Assembly (NCBI GenBank): GCA_933228895.1
Contig: OW121848.1
Coordinates: 87,253,470 to 87,317,469, forward strand
DNA length: 64,000 nt
Origin: Platycnemis pennipes
Lineage: Eukaryota; Arthropoda; Insecta; Odonata; Platycnemididae
Reading direction: 5' to 3'
The notes below the pieces were generated by a model. It searched no databases. It was given only the letters and a program-made list of their open reading frames with translations, and was not told the origin of the DNA. The position numbers and the translations under genes are program-made. Numbering within the stretch: the stretch's first letter is position 1; every line of letters begins with the position of its first letter. Shown in pieces: positions 1-10,080 of the stretch.

Positions 1-560
1 AAAGGGGGGTTTGGATTTCATGACCTCTGGAGAGACAGATGGGGAGGGGCACACGATAGCGGCAGGGCTCGATGTAGCGAGAGGAACCCGGGGAAGGAAC
101 TCCACTTTAACGTTTTGGAGAGAGGGATGAGGGTTTGGAGACGAAGGGAGTCCGGTTGCACTTTCTGCTAAATGAGGCTTCATGGCCTCCTTCCGAAACC
201 TTCCCCTTTTCCGCTTATGGCCATCCTCTCCCCCCTCACACTCCTCCCCGTTCTTTTCTCCCTCCCCCGGGGAAGGCCATTGCCGACTTCCTCCCTTCCA
301 CCCTTCATTTCCTCCTCGTCGGTGTCTTTATGTCAACTTCTACCCTCCCTCGTCCCCCCTTTCCGTTCTCCTCTCTCCCTCCCTCCTTGGCCGAGCCCAA
401 ACACTGCTGGCTGGCCTTTGCCCTCGAGAGAAGACCCTCTATTTCGCTCCCATTCTCGTGTCTTTCCCCCATACTCTCATATCCCGACCGCAACCTGCTT
501 ATTCTTTGTTAAAGGGGTGATTATTTTCGCACAAGGAAGGGCGTGAATCGATGTAGGTAT
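1..560. other. Non-coding, with pyrimidine-rich block
   Basis: From about 185 to 500 the + strand is dominated by C and T (runs such as CTCCCTCCCTCC), which opens all three forward frames at once. The predicted peptides are Pro/Ser/Leu/Phe-rich, overlap each other in three frames and resemble no family, so I treat them as composition artefacts. No RNA gene or transposon signature is visible. Confidence 0.6.
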
Positions 561-1035
561 GAATGGTTTGCGAAAGTATGTGTGCGCTAAGATCACAAAT
601 TTCTGAATAGCTGCCTGTCTGAGGAAAGGACTTGGATAGATGAAACTACAATGAGCTTACGGTTGAGTTTGTCAGGCCTATAATTTGGTGGTGGCCGAAA
701 TAGGTAATGAGGTACTTGTATGGTATGTAAGGACGAGGAGTATGTTATCAATGTCATTTGTGCCACCTTTCGATTGGCTACCGTCGTCTAAATAAAATAA
801 GCGAACGTTCCTTAGACGTTGGAAGAGAAACCTACCCATTTCATTCCCTCTGCTGGAACTTCACGGTTTCTCACTAAATTTCGACTTGGATGGATTTGGT
901 CATTGATTGATACTGCTGGCTGGAAGAACGGTGCTATTGTAGCATTCGGGGATTGTCAACGTGTTGGAATTTGTCACAAAACCTATTTATAAATTGAATG
1001 GAATCAGGCGATACTTTGTGAAAAAGTGACATTGT
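561..1035. other. Unremarkable A+T-leaning non-coding DNA
   Basis: Mixed sequence without long open frames, tandem repeats or recognisable RNA genes. It ends where the left arm of the fold-back element begins. Confidence 0.5.
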
Positions 1036-1191
1036 GTAAGAAAAACTTGACGATGTATTTTCCACACTTTTTATTGAGTAAAACCACGAGAGTACCGGTT
1101 TCGGTACTCTCGTGTCATTGTCAAAGGTACTCTCAAGAGTAGGGTTTTACTCAATTAAAAATGTGAAAAATATATCGTAAGTTTTTTTTAC
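1036..1191. mobile_element. Fold-back (inverted-repeat) element with nested hairpin
   Basis: The left arm 1036-1085 and right arm 1142-1191 are imperfect reverse complements over about 50 bases; the inner ends share GAGTAAAACC read inward. Between them lies a perfect 13-bp hairpin, CACGAGAGTACCG at 1085-1097 pairing with 1102-1114 around a GTTT loop, and a further partial copy of GGTACTCTC at 1126-1134. An arm pair plus CGAAACCGGT on the - strand resembles the inverted 3'-end fragments left by Penelope-like retroelements, but no reverse transcriptase is present, so that assignment is only a guess. It could equally be a MITE remnant. No clear target-site duplication was found; a loose direct repeat (AAACCTATTTAT at about 978, AAACCTATTTTT at about 1195) flanks it. 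Confidence 0.75.
1085..1114. repeat. Perfect 13-bp stem, 4-nt loop hairpin
   Basis: CACGAGAGTACCG is followed after GTTT by its exact reverse complement. It forms the centre of the fold-back at 1036-1191 and would extrude as a cruciform or fold in RNA of either strand. Confidence 0.85.
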
Positions 1192-3605
1192 GCTAAACCT
1201 ATTTTTATTTTTAAAGCTTTATTGTATACGATTGAAAAAGTTGGATTGCATGGTGGATAGCAAATATTTGGTGGAGTACTCATCCATAAATGTGAATGGT
1301 TTTCGTCGGGGAGTCAGTATCCCTCTATTAGGTTGCTTTCCGTGAATCCTCACATACGAGAAGTATTAAGGTTTGGGAGCCGCTGGCAAAAAAGGTCTTA
1401 TTCGATGTGTAACACCCGTGAAGTAAGACCGGCTAGTGCGTGAGTGGGACTGTAATTCCGCCGGGGAGGAGTGCGGAGGCGGAGGAAGGCCGCGTGAATT
1501 ACTGAACTTGTCTCCCGGCGGAACGGAGGCGTGGGACGCGAGGGAAAACGGCCGCGCAGATGTGCATGCGTACGGATATATATGTGTACGTAGTTACTTT
1601 AATTGCGGCTGATTAGCTCGTCTCGTGCCTTCTCTTCTCGCCAAAGTGGGGTGACCTCGGATGGAGGATTTCCAGAAATTTCAAGCGTGCGGCGTTGTAG
1701 TAATTGTCTTCGAGTTCATGAATGGTGCGGAGTGGAGTCGAGAGGCGAAGGCCAGAGCTCCACGTCTCCAGGAGACCAGCATGATTAGAGTGATATCTGC
1801 CTAAGAAGTTTCCATTACTCAGACATGGAAGTGTTTAATACAGGAAAATTTTAGCATATTTATGTATCTGGTAAACAATTGTTGACATTTATTTTTGCTG
1901 CTGTCTGCCGAAAATAATATTTCCTGGCCCAAAAGAAAACATACTCCCCCTCCAGCCATCTATAGGAGGTTGATATTTGCAAAAAGATAAGATTTGACGT
2001 AGGTACATACATACAATGTTGCTCGGAGTAAATTTATGGGAGCGCGGCAATACATGTGCTTAATTTGCATTATAGGCTCACGTTAACACGCGATCATTGT
2101 CGAATCGAAATCAGAATGTGAACGCATATGAAGCGGATACATGGGACCGTCATCGTCCAAGCTAACAGCTCGTCCTAATCCTTCATCGACTGTATAGAGT
2201 TCCTATTTAAGCCCTCAATTCTCGGTCGCCTCTAATCTCTGATAATCCCTATCGGCCGGATAGACCCATATTATTTCCTACTCTTTAAGTTCTCGGGTCC
2301 CATCGTACCTCCTCCCGTCCCTCTCTCACTATCTCCTCGCCGCGGTCCTTTGTTCCGGAATAAGCTTCTGAGGCGGCTCGACTGAGTGTGGGGATTGCGA
2401 CGGGTGGCTCAGCAGTGAAGCATGCTGGGCGCGAGCGACGACCGGACAAATGCGGGGCATTCGGGGTCGGGAAGAAAGTGATTTACCGCGAGAGGACTCG
2501 GTCACCGCATTAGGGTGGGAGACTGTGAGAGAAGCGAGTCCTTGGTTGCCGGTCGGCCTCGCGTGAGAGATGTCCGTCGGTCGCCCTCTTGCTTTCTCGG
2601 CGTACTACTCCTTTTCCCTTGTCTGCCCCGCGAGGAATGGATGAGAGGAGGAGAAGGATAGCTGGGCAATGAAGCGGGTGGTACAAAGGGAAACAAAAGT
2701 GGACGCGGGGTATAGGGAATCTGATTGCATTCACCCCGGAAACCTTCCGAGCGCCCGAAGCGTCTAACTCTCGCGTCCTATAGTCTTCGCTGCCGTGGAG
2801 AAAGGAGGACTCTGTAGTCCATTCTCTCTCACTTCTCCCTCCCCATTTTCTCTCCTCTCCCTCTTTCCCCTGGTGGCATTCCAAAGCGGAGGGATAGGGA
2901 GGAGGATAGGGCGAGAGAGGGCAGGAGAAGTTCGCGCTTAGCATTTATAATCGAGCCCAGAGCTTCCTCGCTGAACTCAGGCGAGCACTTTGTATGGCTG
3001 ACGTACGTGCGGTTGAGTGTCGCATGCGTTCGAAATTTCCTATTGTTCCGAAGCGCGACTTTAAGATAGGCCTACTCTTGTGTTTTCGGGCGAATATATT
3101 GTTCAGAATTTGTTACTGTAGTATAAGGTGTGTAGAAAGAATACGTTAGAAAAGGAATATTTCATACCTATTTACCTATATGGAAATAAATCAGTGTAGT
3201 TGAAATTCTACTTCTCTTGCTCTAGGGAAATCAAATTATCGATATGAATAATTTTAGGTTCACAGTATATATTTTCAGGTATTGCATCTGTCTATTTATC
3301 CGTTGTGATTAATTATTTTTTCGTGTAGAGCAAAGTCAAAGCTATAGATTTGCTCGATCTATTTTTCGTGTACATCCTGTCGTGCCCAGTTCTTTTTACC
3401 CTTATATTCGTAAATGTTGAATAAGGTGAAATTTAGGAGGGCGTCTGTGGAATAATTTCTTTTGTTTTGCTAAAACTGACGACAATGGGTAAATAGTTGG
3501 ATTACCTATTGTCTGGAATTTCTGGTTTCAAGTCCGGGATATTTCCTATTGAACACGACCAGCTAAACCAAAGCTGAGTGATTTTCATGGCTTCAGATCT
3601 TTCTG
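1192..3605. other. Non-coding, with two CpG-dense patches
   Basis: No gene is supported. CpG-dense, G+C-rich patches occur at about 1430-1570 and 2330-2620. A pyrimidine patch at 2815-2880 is followed directly by a purine patch at 2880-2935, which opens reverse frames across 2502-2944; these have no family resemblance. The rest is A+T-leaning and featureless apart from short microsatellite-like T/A runs. Confidence 0.5.
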
Positions 3606-3880
3606 GGGTAGGTTAGGTGTGGTGGAAAAAGTAAACGCTTATTTTCCATTCCAAAGGTCTGGTTTCGAGCCCCGGGAAGGGTCAGTGATTTTTCTGTGTA
3701 ATACTGGTTGGTTTATCTTTGAGTGATTCTTAATGAGCGGTTCAAGTGTTATGCATAGTCCGTCGGAAGGGACGTTAAACCGTATGGTCACCATTGATGC
3801 CTTTTGTTAAGAGTGAGCTACGACTGACGCCGGGTTTCTCTCCACGCTTCGTGCCCGAATATATTTCCTACAGATACCCA
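3606..3880 (+). mobile_element. tRNA-derived SINE-like repeat, copy 1
   Basis: The head has a weak A-box-like TAGGTGTGGTGG (3614-3625), then CCATTCCAAAGGTCTGG and a B-box-like GGTTTCGAGCCCC (3661-3673), the order and spacing of an RNA polymerase III promoter derived from a tRNA. The body contains GTCCGTCGGAAGGGACGTTA (from 3758) and GACGCCGGGTTTCTCTCCAC (from 3826). Both body blocks recur in the same order in the reverse-strand repeat at 33580-33871: 21 of 25 and 23 of 27 bases match. That match between distant sites is what supports a dispersed family. No poly(A) or simple tail is obvious and the copy looks old. The exact ends are uncertain by tens of bases. Confidence 0.7.
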
Positions 3881-5096
3881 AGCCCCTCAGCTACAGGCAC
3901 CATAGAGAAATTATGCGCTTCCTCCTACTATGGTGAGTGTATTTCACGCACCTTTGCACTTATAGTGAGTTAAATTCGGCTAATGTCGGAGAGTTCGATC
4001 TGATGTGAGCTTGATTTTGATGGTGGGAAATATTATTTACTCACAAGCTCGGATGCTGTGACCATAATCATGTGTAACCAGAAATATTTGGAAAGTACTG
4101 TTTGTCGATCTTTTATACTTTGTATAGTAATCGCTTTGTTTATACGATTGCAGTCTGATGGATTGATAATGGTCCTATTTTAAGCTCATTGCCACTTAAA
4201 AATAACATTGGAAAATTTAACCTTGTTTCATGGAGTGAGCTCCTGAGGTAGGTATCTGTCGCCGTGGGTCAGGTCCACGTGTTGCTTTCTTCTATTATGT
4301 TTACGGCACTTCCATATTCATTCCACTACGGCTTTCCAGTTCGCAGAACGTAAAGCTGAACCAATTACTTCGATCCAAACTCGCGTAAGATTCTATGTCT
4401 TTATTTCACTGACCAGTCCAGCGTTTTTGCACTAGGCCCTCTCCACAAAAGAGATCGCTTTCTCCGCCGCCTTGTGCACGACACGCCATTTATGCGTCAA
4501 TTCAAACCCGGTTCCTCGCCCGCTTCCGTGAATTTTTCTCTCAAAACGGTGGCTCCACCACTCCTTCCCCCGGGTTCCTCCCACTGGTGCATGTCCCATC
4601 ACCCCTCTCCCTCAGGATTGTTCACGTGGCTTTCTTTCTCCCTCATCCCTCGCCATAATGCCTTTTACCCTGCACCCCCGCTCACGTCGCTCCATCCCCC
4701 CTCTCCGCTTTAATGGTTCCATCGGCATCCCTTTCATCTCGAGGGGTGTAGTATATAACAAAAAAAAGAAACCCCGCCCTGACTTTTTGCCCATTGCTGC
4801 CTGGACTAAAACTTTTCGCATTTTCACGTTTTCGAGGGCGCAAGCGTATGTGCCCGCCGTTCAGAAACGCGGCGTGAATCAGTGCGCAGACACAAACACA
4901 TTCTTTCCCGAAAGCTTTGGGAGTAAAGAGAGAGAGAGAGGCGGGGGGGAAAGGCGATGGGGCGCGGAAAGAAATGAGACAACGGGAATAAACAAAAGGG
5001 AGATGTAAACCGATTGGATTTGGGAAACCGACGGAAGGATTTAGCCGGGGTAAAATGATGAAGCGAGGGACATAGATCCGACATTTTTTTAACATC
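3881..5096. other. Non-coding, mixed composition
   Basis: Mostly A+T-leaning to 4430, then C/T-rich at 4530-4740 and a short (AG)n run at 4927-4940. Open frames at 4474-5156 exist on both strands but overlap in several frames and match nothing I recognise. Confidence 0.5.
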
Positions 5097-6240
5097 GTGC
5101 TTCTTTCTCTCCCCGTAAAAACTTTTCTGTCTCCTGGTTATCCCAGATTGCAGCATTTTTTTATTACACGCGTAGGAATCACCCCCATAGCTTCTTCTCC
5201 CTCTCTCTTTATCTCTCTCTTCGTTGCGGTCAACGATTTTGGTGCTTTTATTTTCCTCTTTGAAATCGCCGGACGGGTCGGCATTGGATTGGCCGGATTT
5301 GGATTGCTTTCCTGCCCTTTTTTCCCTCCCACTTTCGCGCCTTTCTCATCCGCCCAATCCTATACATACAAATGTATATATATGTATTCGCATATCCCCA
5401 GCAATACCATCACCCCACCTCTCCAGGTCATCGCCCTCCCTAGTGTCTAGAGTTTAGCTCTGCCGCAACTGTTCGTCCATTCCTATACTTCCCTCCCGCC
5501 CCAAAATGAAATAAAGGAATTCGCGCCTTCCTACCCATCCCCTCCCTCCCCATTTTGGGTTTTCCTGTTCTGATAGTGTTTGGGCTTTTGTTGTGATTCC
5601 ACGATGGTTTTGTCCGTTTTCGTCTGTGTGTATGTGAGAGAGTGTGTAAGTTGTGTGTTCGTGTGGGAATTCCCTTACCCTTATGCTTCCTCCTCCTCTT
5701 GGCGTTTCATTTTCATCCCCGTCAACCGTTACGTATTCCACCCGCAAAGGAATAGATGCAAGTTTTCGAGCCGAAGTGCATGGATGGTCGCTCGGGCGTT
5801 CGTCGCGTGTACATGTTTATACGCGTGTCCTTTTCGGTTTCCGTCCTTTATCGTATTTTTTTTTTCAAAAAGGTCGACTTTTCCTCTCCGTTTCTTTTTT
5901 TTATTCGTATCCTTTTTCGGTGGTCCCCCGCCTCGCTCCTCCTCCCCGCGATGCATGTTACCCATCGCGGGTCGGTCGTTCAAAGAACGTCCGTTTCTCC
6001 CTCCCTCTCTCTCTCTCTCCGGTCGACTCCCAATGTGTCCATCCGGCCAGCGCTGCCACTCCTAGCTTTGATCCCTCCCCCTACCTCCCTCCTCTCCCGA
6101 ATTATCCAGGCAGTGACCCCATCCCCTCCTCCTCTGCCCCTCTCCACATTTTTTCCACCCTCCCCTCCCGTTTTTATCCCATTCCCGGTCTCTCTACTTC
6201 ACCCATCCCTCCTCCAATCCAACTAGCTAATTTGCTTCTT
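5097..6240. other. Pyrimidine-rich domain
   Basis: The + strand is strongly C/T-biased, with a (CT)n run at about 6005-6019 and T-runs at 5855-5900. The bias opens overlapping forward frames of 117 to 207 codons and reverse frames rich in Arg/Glu/Lys. Such domains could form triplex or unpaired DNA. No conserved protein is visible. A TATACATA-type A/T repeat lies near 5363-5390. Confidence 0.6.
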
Positions 6241-8180
6241 ATTTTGTCCTTCATTCATGTATCACTCCACCATTGAGACGGGATCGAAAACATCTTTACC
6301 TACTCGGGCCTAGGCGTGTGGCGAAACAGTTAAAGCTTGTTTTTCGGATCATATGAATAACTCTTTTCTACCATGGCTGTAAAGATTTTCTACTCGCGCT
6401 GTCTTTTTGCCCTCATTTTTATTTCACCGTAACTGACGAAGTTTTATTGTACTCATTTTTTTAACGTTTCACCTTCATTATTGGGGGCTAAATTGTATTA
6501 TTATTTTAGCCCCTAATAGGGATATTCAAAATAATTGAAGCTCTCAAATGCATCATCCCTCTTGTATCGTCCCTCGATGAAATCAATCTTCCCTCATTAA
6601 TGACTTATCGAGATGTGAGACGCGCACATTTCCAAGATTTACCGTATTTCATCTTTCATTTCCTAACAATGAGAGTATGTTGCAACATCCTATCATGAGT
6701 GAATCTCAAACTTTTTTCTATTTTTCCATCCATCAGATCTTTTAAGCTCAAACTTGCTCATCAGTGTGGGCCTAAATTCTTTGATAATTTTTGCTGATTT
6801 GTATGGTGGCAGCAAGCCTGTGATTTTGCGGTTGCAGTCGAAAAAGTAATCGTCATTCTCTTACTGACTGCTTCAACACTACCGCTATGGTCCCTAATGC
6901 TATTTAACGTGCTTCCCACTGAGTAACTTTAATTTTTTTCATGGCCGGTAGTTATTTCGATCCTGGCGGTTTGAAAACCTCGACGCGTCTCGCTACTAGA
7001 GTTTGAGGCTAAGGTGGAAGAGGAGGCTTATATGTTGGTGGAAATAACCTATGTATATATTCATGAAAGGAACGCGTGGGTATGGCAGGGAGGGAGGGGG
7101 AAGGGAGTTTGGTAGAGGAGGTCGTATAACCTTGCTATTTTCGTCCGGCACGCGCGTGCGGCGTGTATGCGCATATGTGATACATGTATAGGGTCCTCCT
7201 CCTCTCCCCTCTCATCATATCTTACTTATGCCGCGCCCTCCTCCGTCTATCGCACATCATCCACTCACAGTCAAATCCCACGTTTCATTCCATTTTTTTT
7301 ACAGGATACGCTCGCACTAAGGCAGAAGTTGATTGTAGAATGAATCATTCTCTTTCGTTTCGCGAAACGCCGTTTGAAGTCTATTTTCAGGCGTTTCTTC
7401 GCTTGTTTTCAAGCATTTCTTTGCTTGCTTTGTTTGTTTTATCTGAGGTACATTTATAAACTCCTCTTAAATAGGAAGGGCATTATACTCGGAGCGTTTT
7501 TTTCTTCTCAACTGTTTTTGCTTTGTTCCCGGATCTCAACTCCACTTGTCTAATTGTAACATGTGGTGAAAGGTGAAATTAGTGACTTGTATCTCACATA
7601 ATATTAATAGTGATATTTTATAGTAGCAATGGAAATATTAATGCATATATGTAGTTAATGTTTAGTGGTAACTCAACCCGTGTTAAACCGTAGAGATGGC
7701 TTGAAAATTAGTCTATAGGTGTAGATGTACCTATCCTATCTCTCGTTTGCCCGATTGCAGAAAATGTAAACTTGATTTAATCCTGGTAGGTGCCTAGCAC
7801 TTAGAAATTTTGTATGGTATGCGAGCCATTAATAAACTTTTAGGTAGGAAATAAGTTTTCTCATTATTTACGTTATTATTGCAAAATGTACTGGAACTGT
7901 GGTGCGAAAGAATCTTAATGCACAAAACGGGCTAATTCCATTACATTTGGGATTGGGTTCAATTCAGCTTTTGGTTTCGTGAGCGGAAAAGATATGAGGT
8001 CAGGGCGTGAATGATTCGAGGCGTAGTGAATATTTAGCGGTAAGCAGACAAGCCGATAGTACGCCCGGGTGCGCGCCGCACATCGCTATGATTCTCGCCG
8101 CTTACTTATCATCGGACGTTTCTCAGTTAATTTCCGGTTGTCCAAGGCATTCAACTAAATGTACCCACTACCTGATCTCC
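6241..8180. other. Non-coding, A+T-leaning
   Basis: No gene is supported. The stretch contains the hairpin at 6480-6517. A plausible isolated splice acceptor (pyrimidine tract and ACAG ending at 7304) is followed by an unrecognised short open frame, which I do not call. Confidence 0.5.
6480..6517. repeat. 13-bp imperfect hairpin
   Basis: ATTGGGGGCTAAA (6480-6492) pairs with TTTAGCCCCTAAT (6505-6517) with one mismatch across a 12-nt A/T-rich loop. Isolated hairpin; no other element signature next to it. Confidence 0.65.
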
Positions 8181-8850
8181 ACCCAATTGCATTCGTCCCG
8201 ATAGAGCGACTCGCTCTCCCTCTCAGAGAGCGTTCCTATAATCCACTCCCGGCCTCCCCTTTATTTAACGCTCCCGGTAATATCCCTTTTAGCTGCCATC
8301 AATTTGTCCCCCTCGTAAAACTTTATACACCGGCCGCGTGTGTGTGCTGGGAAAGAGTCGGAAAGCCGTGCGTGTTGCGCTTGCCCTCGCACGCCACGCA
8401 TACGGTGCGTGTTGCGTCTGCGGGAGTCCGCGTGGTAGCTCCAGCCTCTCTCTGTCTTACCTCCTGCTTCTTCTCTCTCCTCTATTCCATCCCCCTTCTT
8501 CCCTTCGTCAAATCTTCGTATTCCGCCTCTTCCACTTTAGGTTTCTATGAGGGGAGAGGTCGATCAGCAGTCACGTGACCCCGTGGTCCGAGGAGTCAAG
8601 CCGGCGCATCCATCCTCCTCCCTTCTCATGCCCTTCCCTCTCGTCCTCTCTTTCCATTATACATGCGTACATCTCCCTCCCCGCAGCAATTCGTCTTAGT
8701 ATAGTCGTCCCCCACTCAGATTCCCGCTTGGGTGCCGCCGCCTTGTCGGAGAGTCGCGGGAGACCAACGGACCACCGCCGTCTCTCCTCCTCAATTTCCC
8801 ATTCGTCAAACTAACTTCGGCCTCTCTCCTCCCTCCACCCTCAAAGGTTG
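8181..8850. other. Pyrimidine-rich domain
   Basis: C/T-biased on the + strand, with CpG-rich interruptions near 8330-8430. The predicted peptides here are Ser/Pro/Leu-rich in overlapping frames and unsupported. Confidence 0.55.
8570..8579. promoter_or_regulatory. GTCACGTGAC palindrome (E-box type)
   Basis: A perfect 10-bp palindrome that matches the extended E-box bound by MiT/TFE and USF-type bHLH factors. The motif is seen directly; binding is not. A single site of this length is expected roughly once in 16 windows of this size per specific sequence, so it is suggestive only. Confidence 0.25.
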
Positions 8851-9770
8851 TCTTTCGCGTAGGGCATAGGGGAATTTTTGGGTAAGCAGTTGGAGGATAG
8901 CGTTTTGTTTGTGCGTGTGTGCGTGAGTGAGTGTGCCCAATGATGTGGCATCCGCCTTGTCGGGAGTTGTCGTAACTATTCTGAGCGCGGGGCATTTATC
9001 TCTAATATGGCGAGGGGGGATAGGAGCTAGGCTTGCTGAGGGAGTGGTACAGCCGACTGGGGGAAGGATGGGGGAGGGAGATTTTTGGAGGAAGGGAAAC
9101 GGTAGTTTTCAGGCACGAGGAATGTGTAGGAGTGAGCTTGAATGAGTGAGTCGATGGATGGGTGCATGTTTGTGTGGACGGCGGGCGGGACGGTGTTCTT
9201 CCTCGCCTCCCCCAACCTCCAGTTTTTCTCTCCCTTGACGCCCGAATAGGCGCGACTCCAACTGAGAGTCAGTCAGTGTGGCTTCCTCATTATCGCCCCT
9301 TTTATCCCCCGTTCGTGGGTTCCGAGAGCTCTCGGCCGTTGTGTGCACGGGGGCGGGGTGCACGATGCGGTCTGGCTAATATTCGAACGCATAAAAACGT
9401 CCGGGAGTCGAAGGGCGCGCTGCCAAGGTAGCGTTCTTTCAAGCAGAAGGGACGGCGTAGGACATGAAACTGTGCCGCTTGATGAGTTCATCCTGTGGTG
9501 GTAGCTGATGTAATGGAAATTGCTCGCGCCGAATCACGTGGCCATAATTGTCTTCTGCGAAATGCATTTTTGTTCCCGTTGTAAAGTATGTTATTCTGTT
9601 GCTTCGGAGCCTAGCAAAGAGGATAGATTGGTGTTGGAGAACCAATTAGTGTCGTGACTGAGGAGTGAATTGTTTGAGTGGAAGGGATAGAGGTGGAATT
9701 ATAAATATGATAGGGGACGCTCTTTTAAAAAGGTTGGGAATATCAGGATGTAATATCTTCCTTTATGTAT
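8851..9770. other. Non-coding, G-leaning and CpG-containing
   Basis: G-rich patches (about 9010-9100 and 9340-9360) alternate with mixed DNA. No gene, RNA or transposon signature is supported. Confidence 0.5.
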
Positions 9771-10080
9771 TATATCTCTCTATATATCACACATTTATTA
9801 CATAAAACATACACAGACAATAAAATTTCCCTCACGAAATACACTTAAAAATTAACCAAACTCAAACAAACAAAATACACTTCTCTTCTGGCTCGCACTT
9901 AACAGGCCATACACTTTTACACTTTCTTTTCTTTCGAGCCACATCTTAAATCAAATCAGACACAACACAACACCAATAATCTCTCTTCCCTCACGAATAC
10001 TTATTCACCCACACAGACGCCAACTAGCTCACAAATAATGCCCTTTCTTAATCACGCGTCACTTTTGCATCTCTACACCA
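9771..10080. other. G-depleted, A/C/T-rich stretch
   Basis: By hand count there are 18 G in 300 bases (9781-10080, 6 percent), while C and A are abundant. The boundary on the left is sharp. Such extreme single-strand bias is typical of some retroelement untranslated regions and some fossil tandem repeats, but there is no open frame, terminal repeat or internal periodicity that I can identify. Origin unknown. Confidence 0.6.

Noticed and set aside
2404..2440. TGGCTCAGCAGTGA, A-box-like
   Set aside because: No B box follows.
3270..3284. TTTTCAG|GTATTG tandem acceptor-donor
   Set aside because: The donor is a poor match and the pyrimidine tract is short.
5907..5915. GTATCCTTT, exact U12-type intron donor
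   Set aside because: Lies in a T/C-rich tract where it is expected by chance; no U12 branch point or exon nearby.
7283..7459. Acceptor ending ACAG at 7304 with a following open frame
   Set aside because: Downstream donor is weak and the peptide is not recognisable; insufficient for an exon call.
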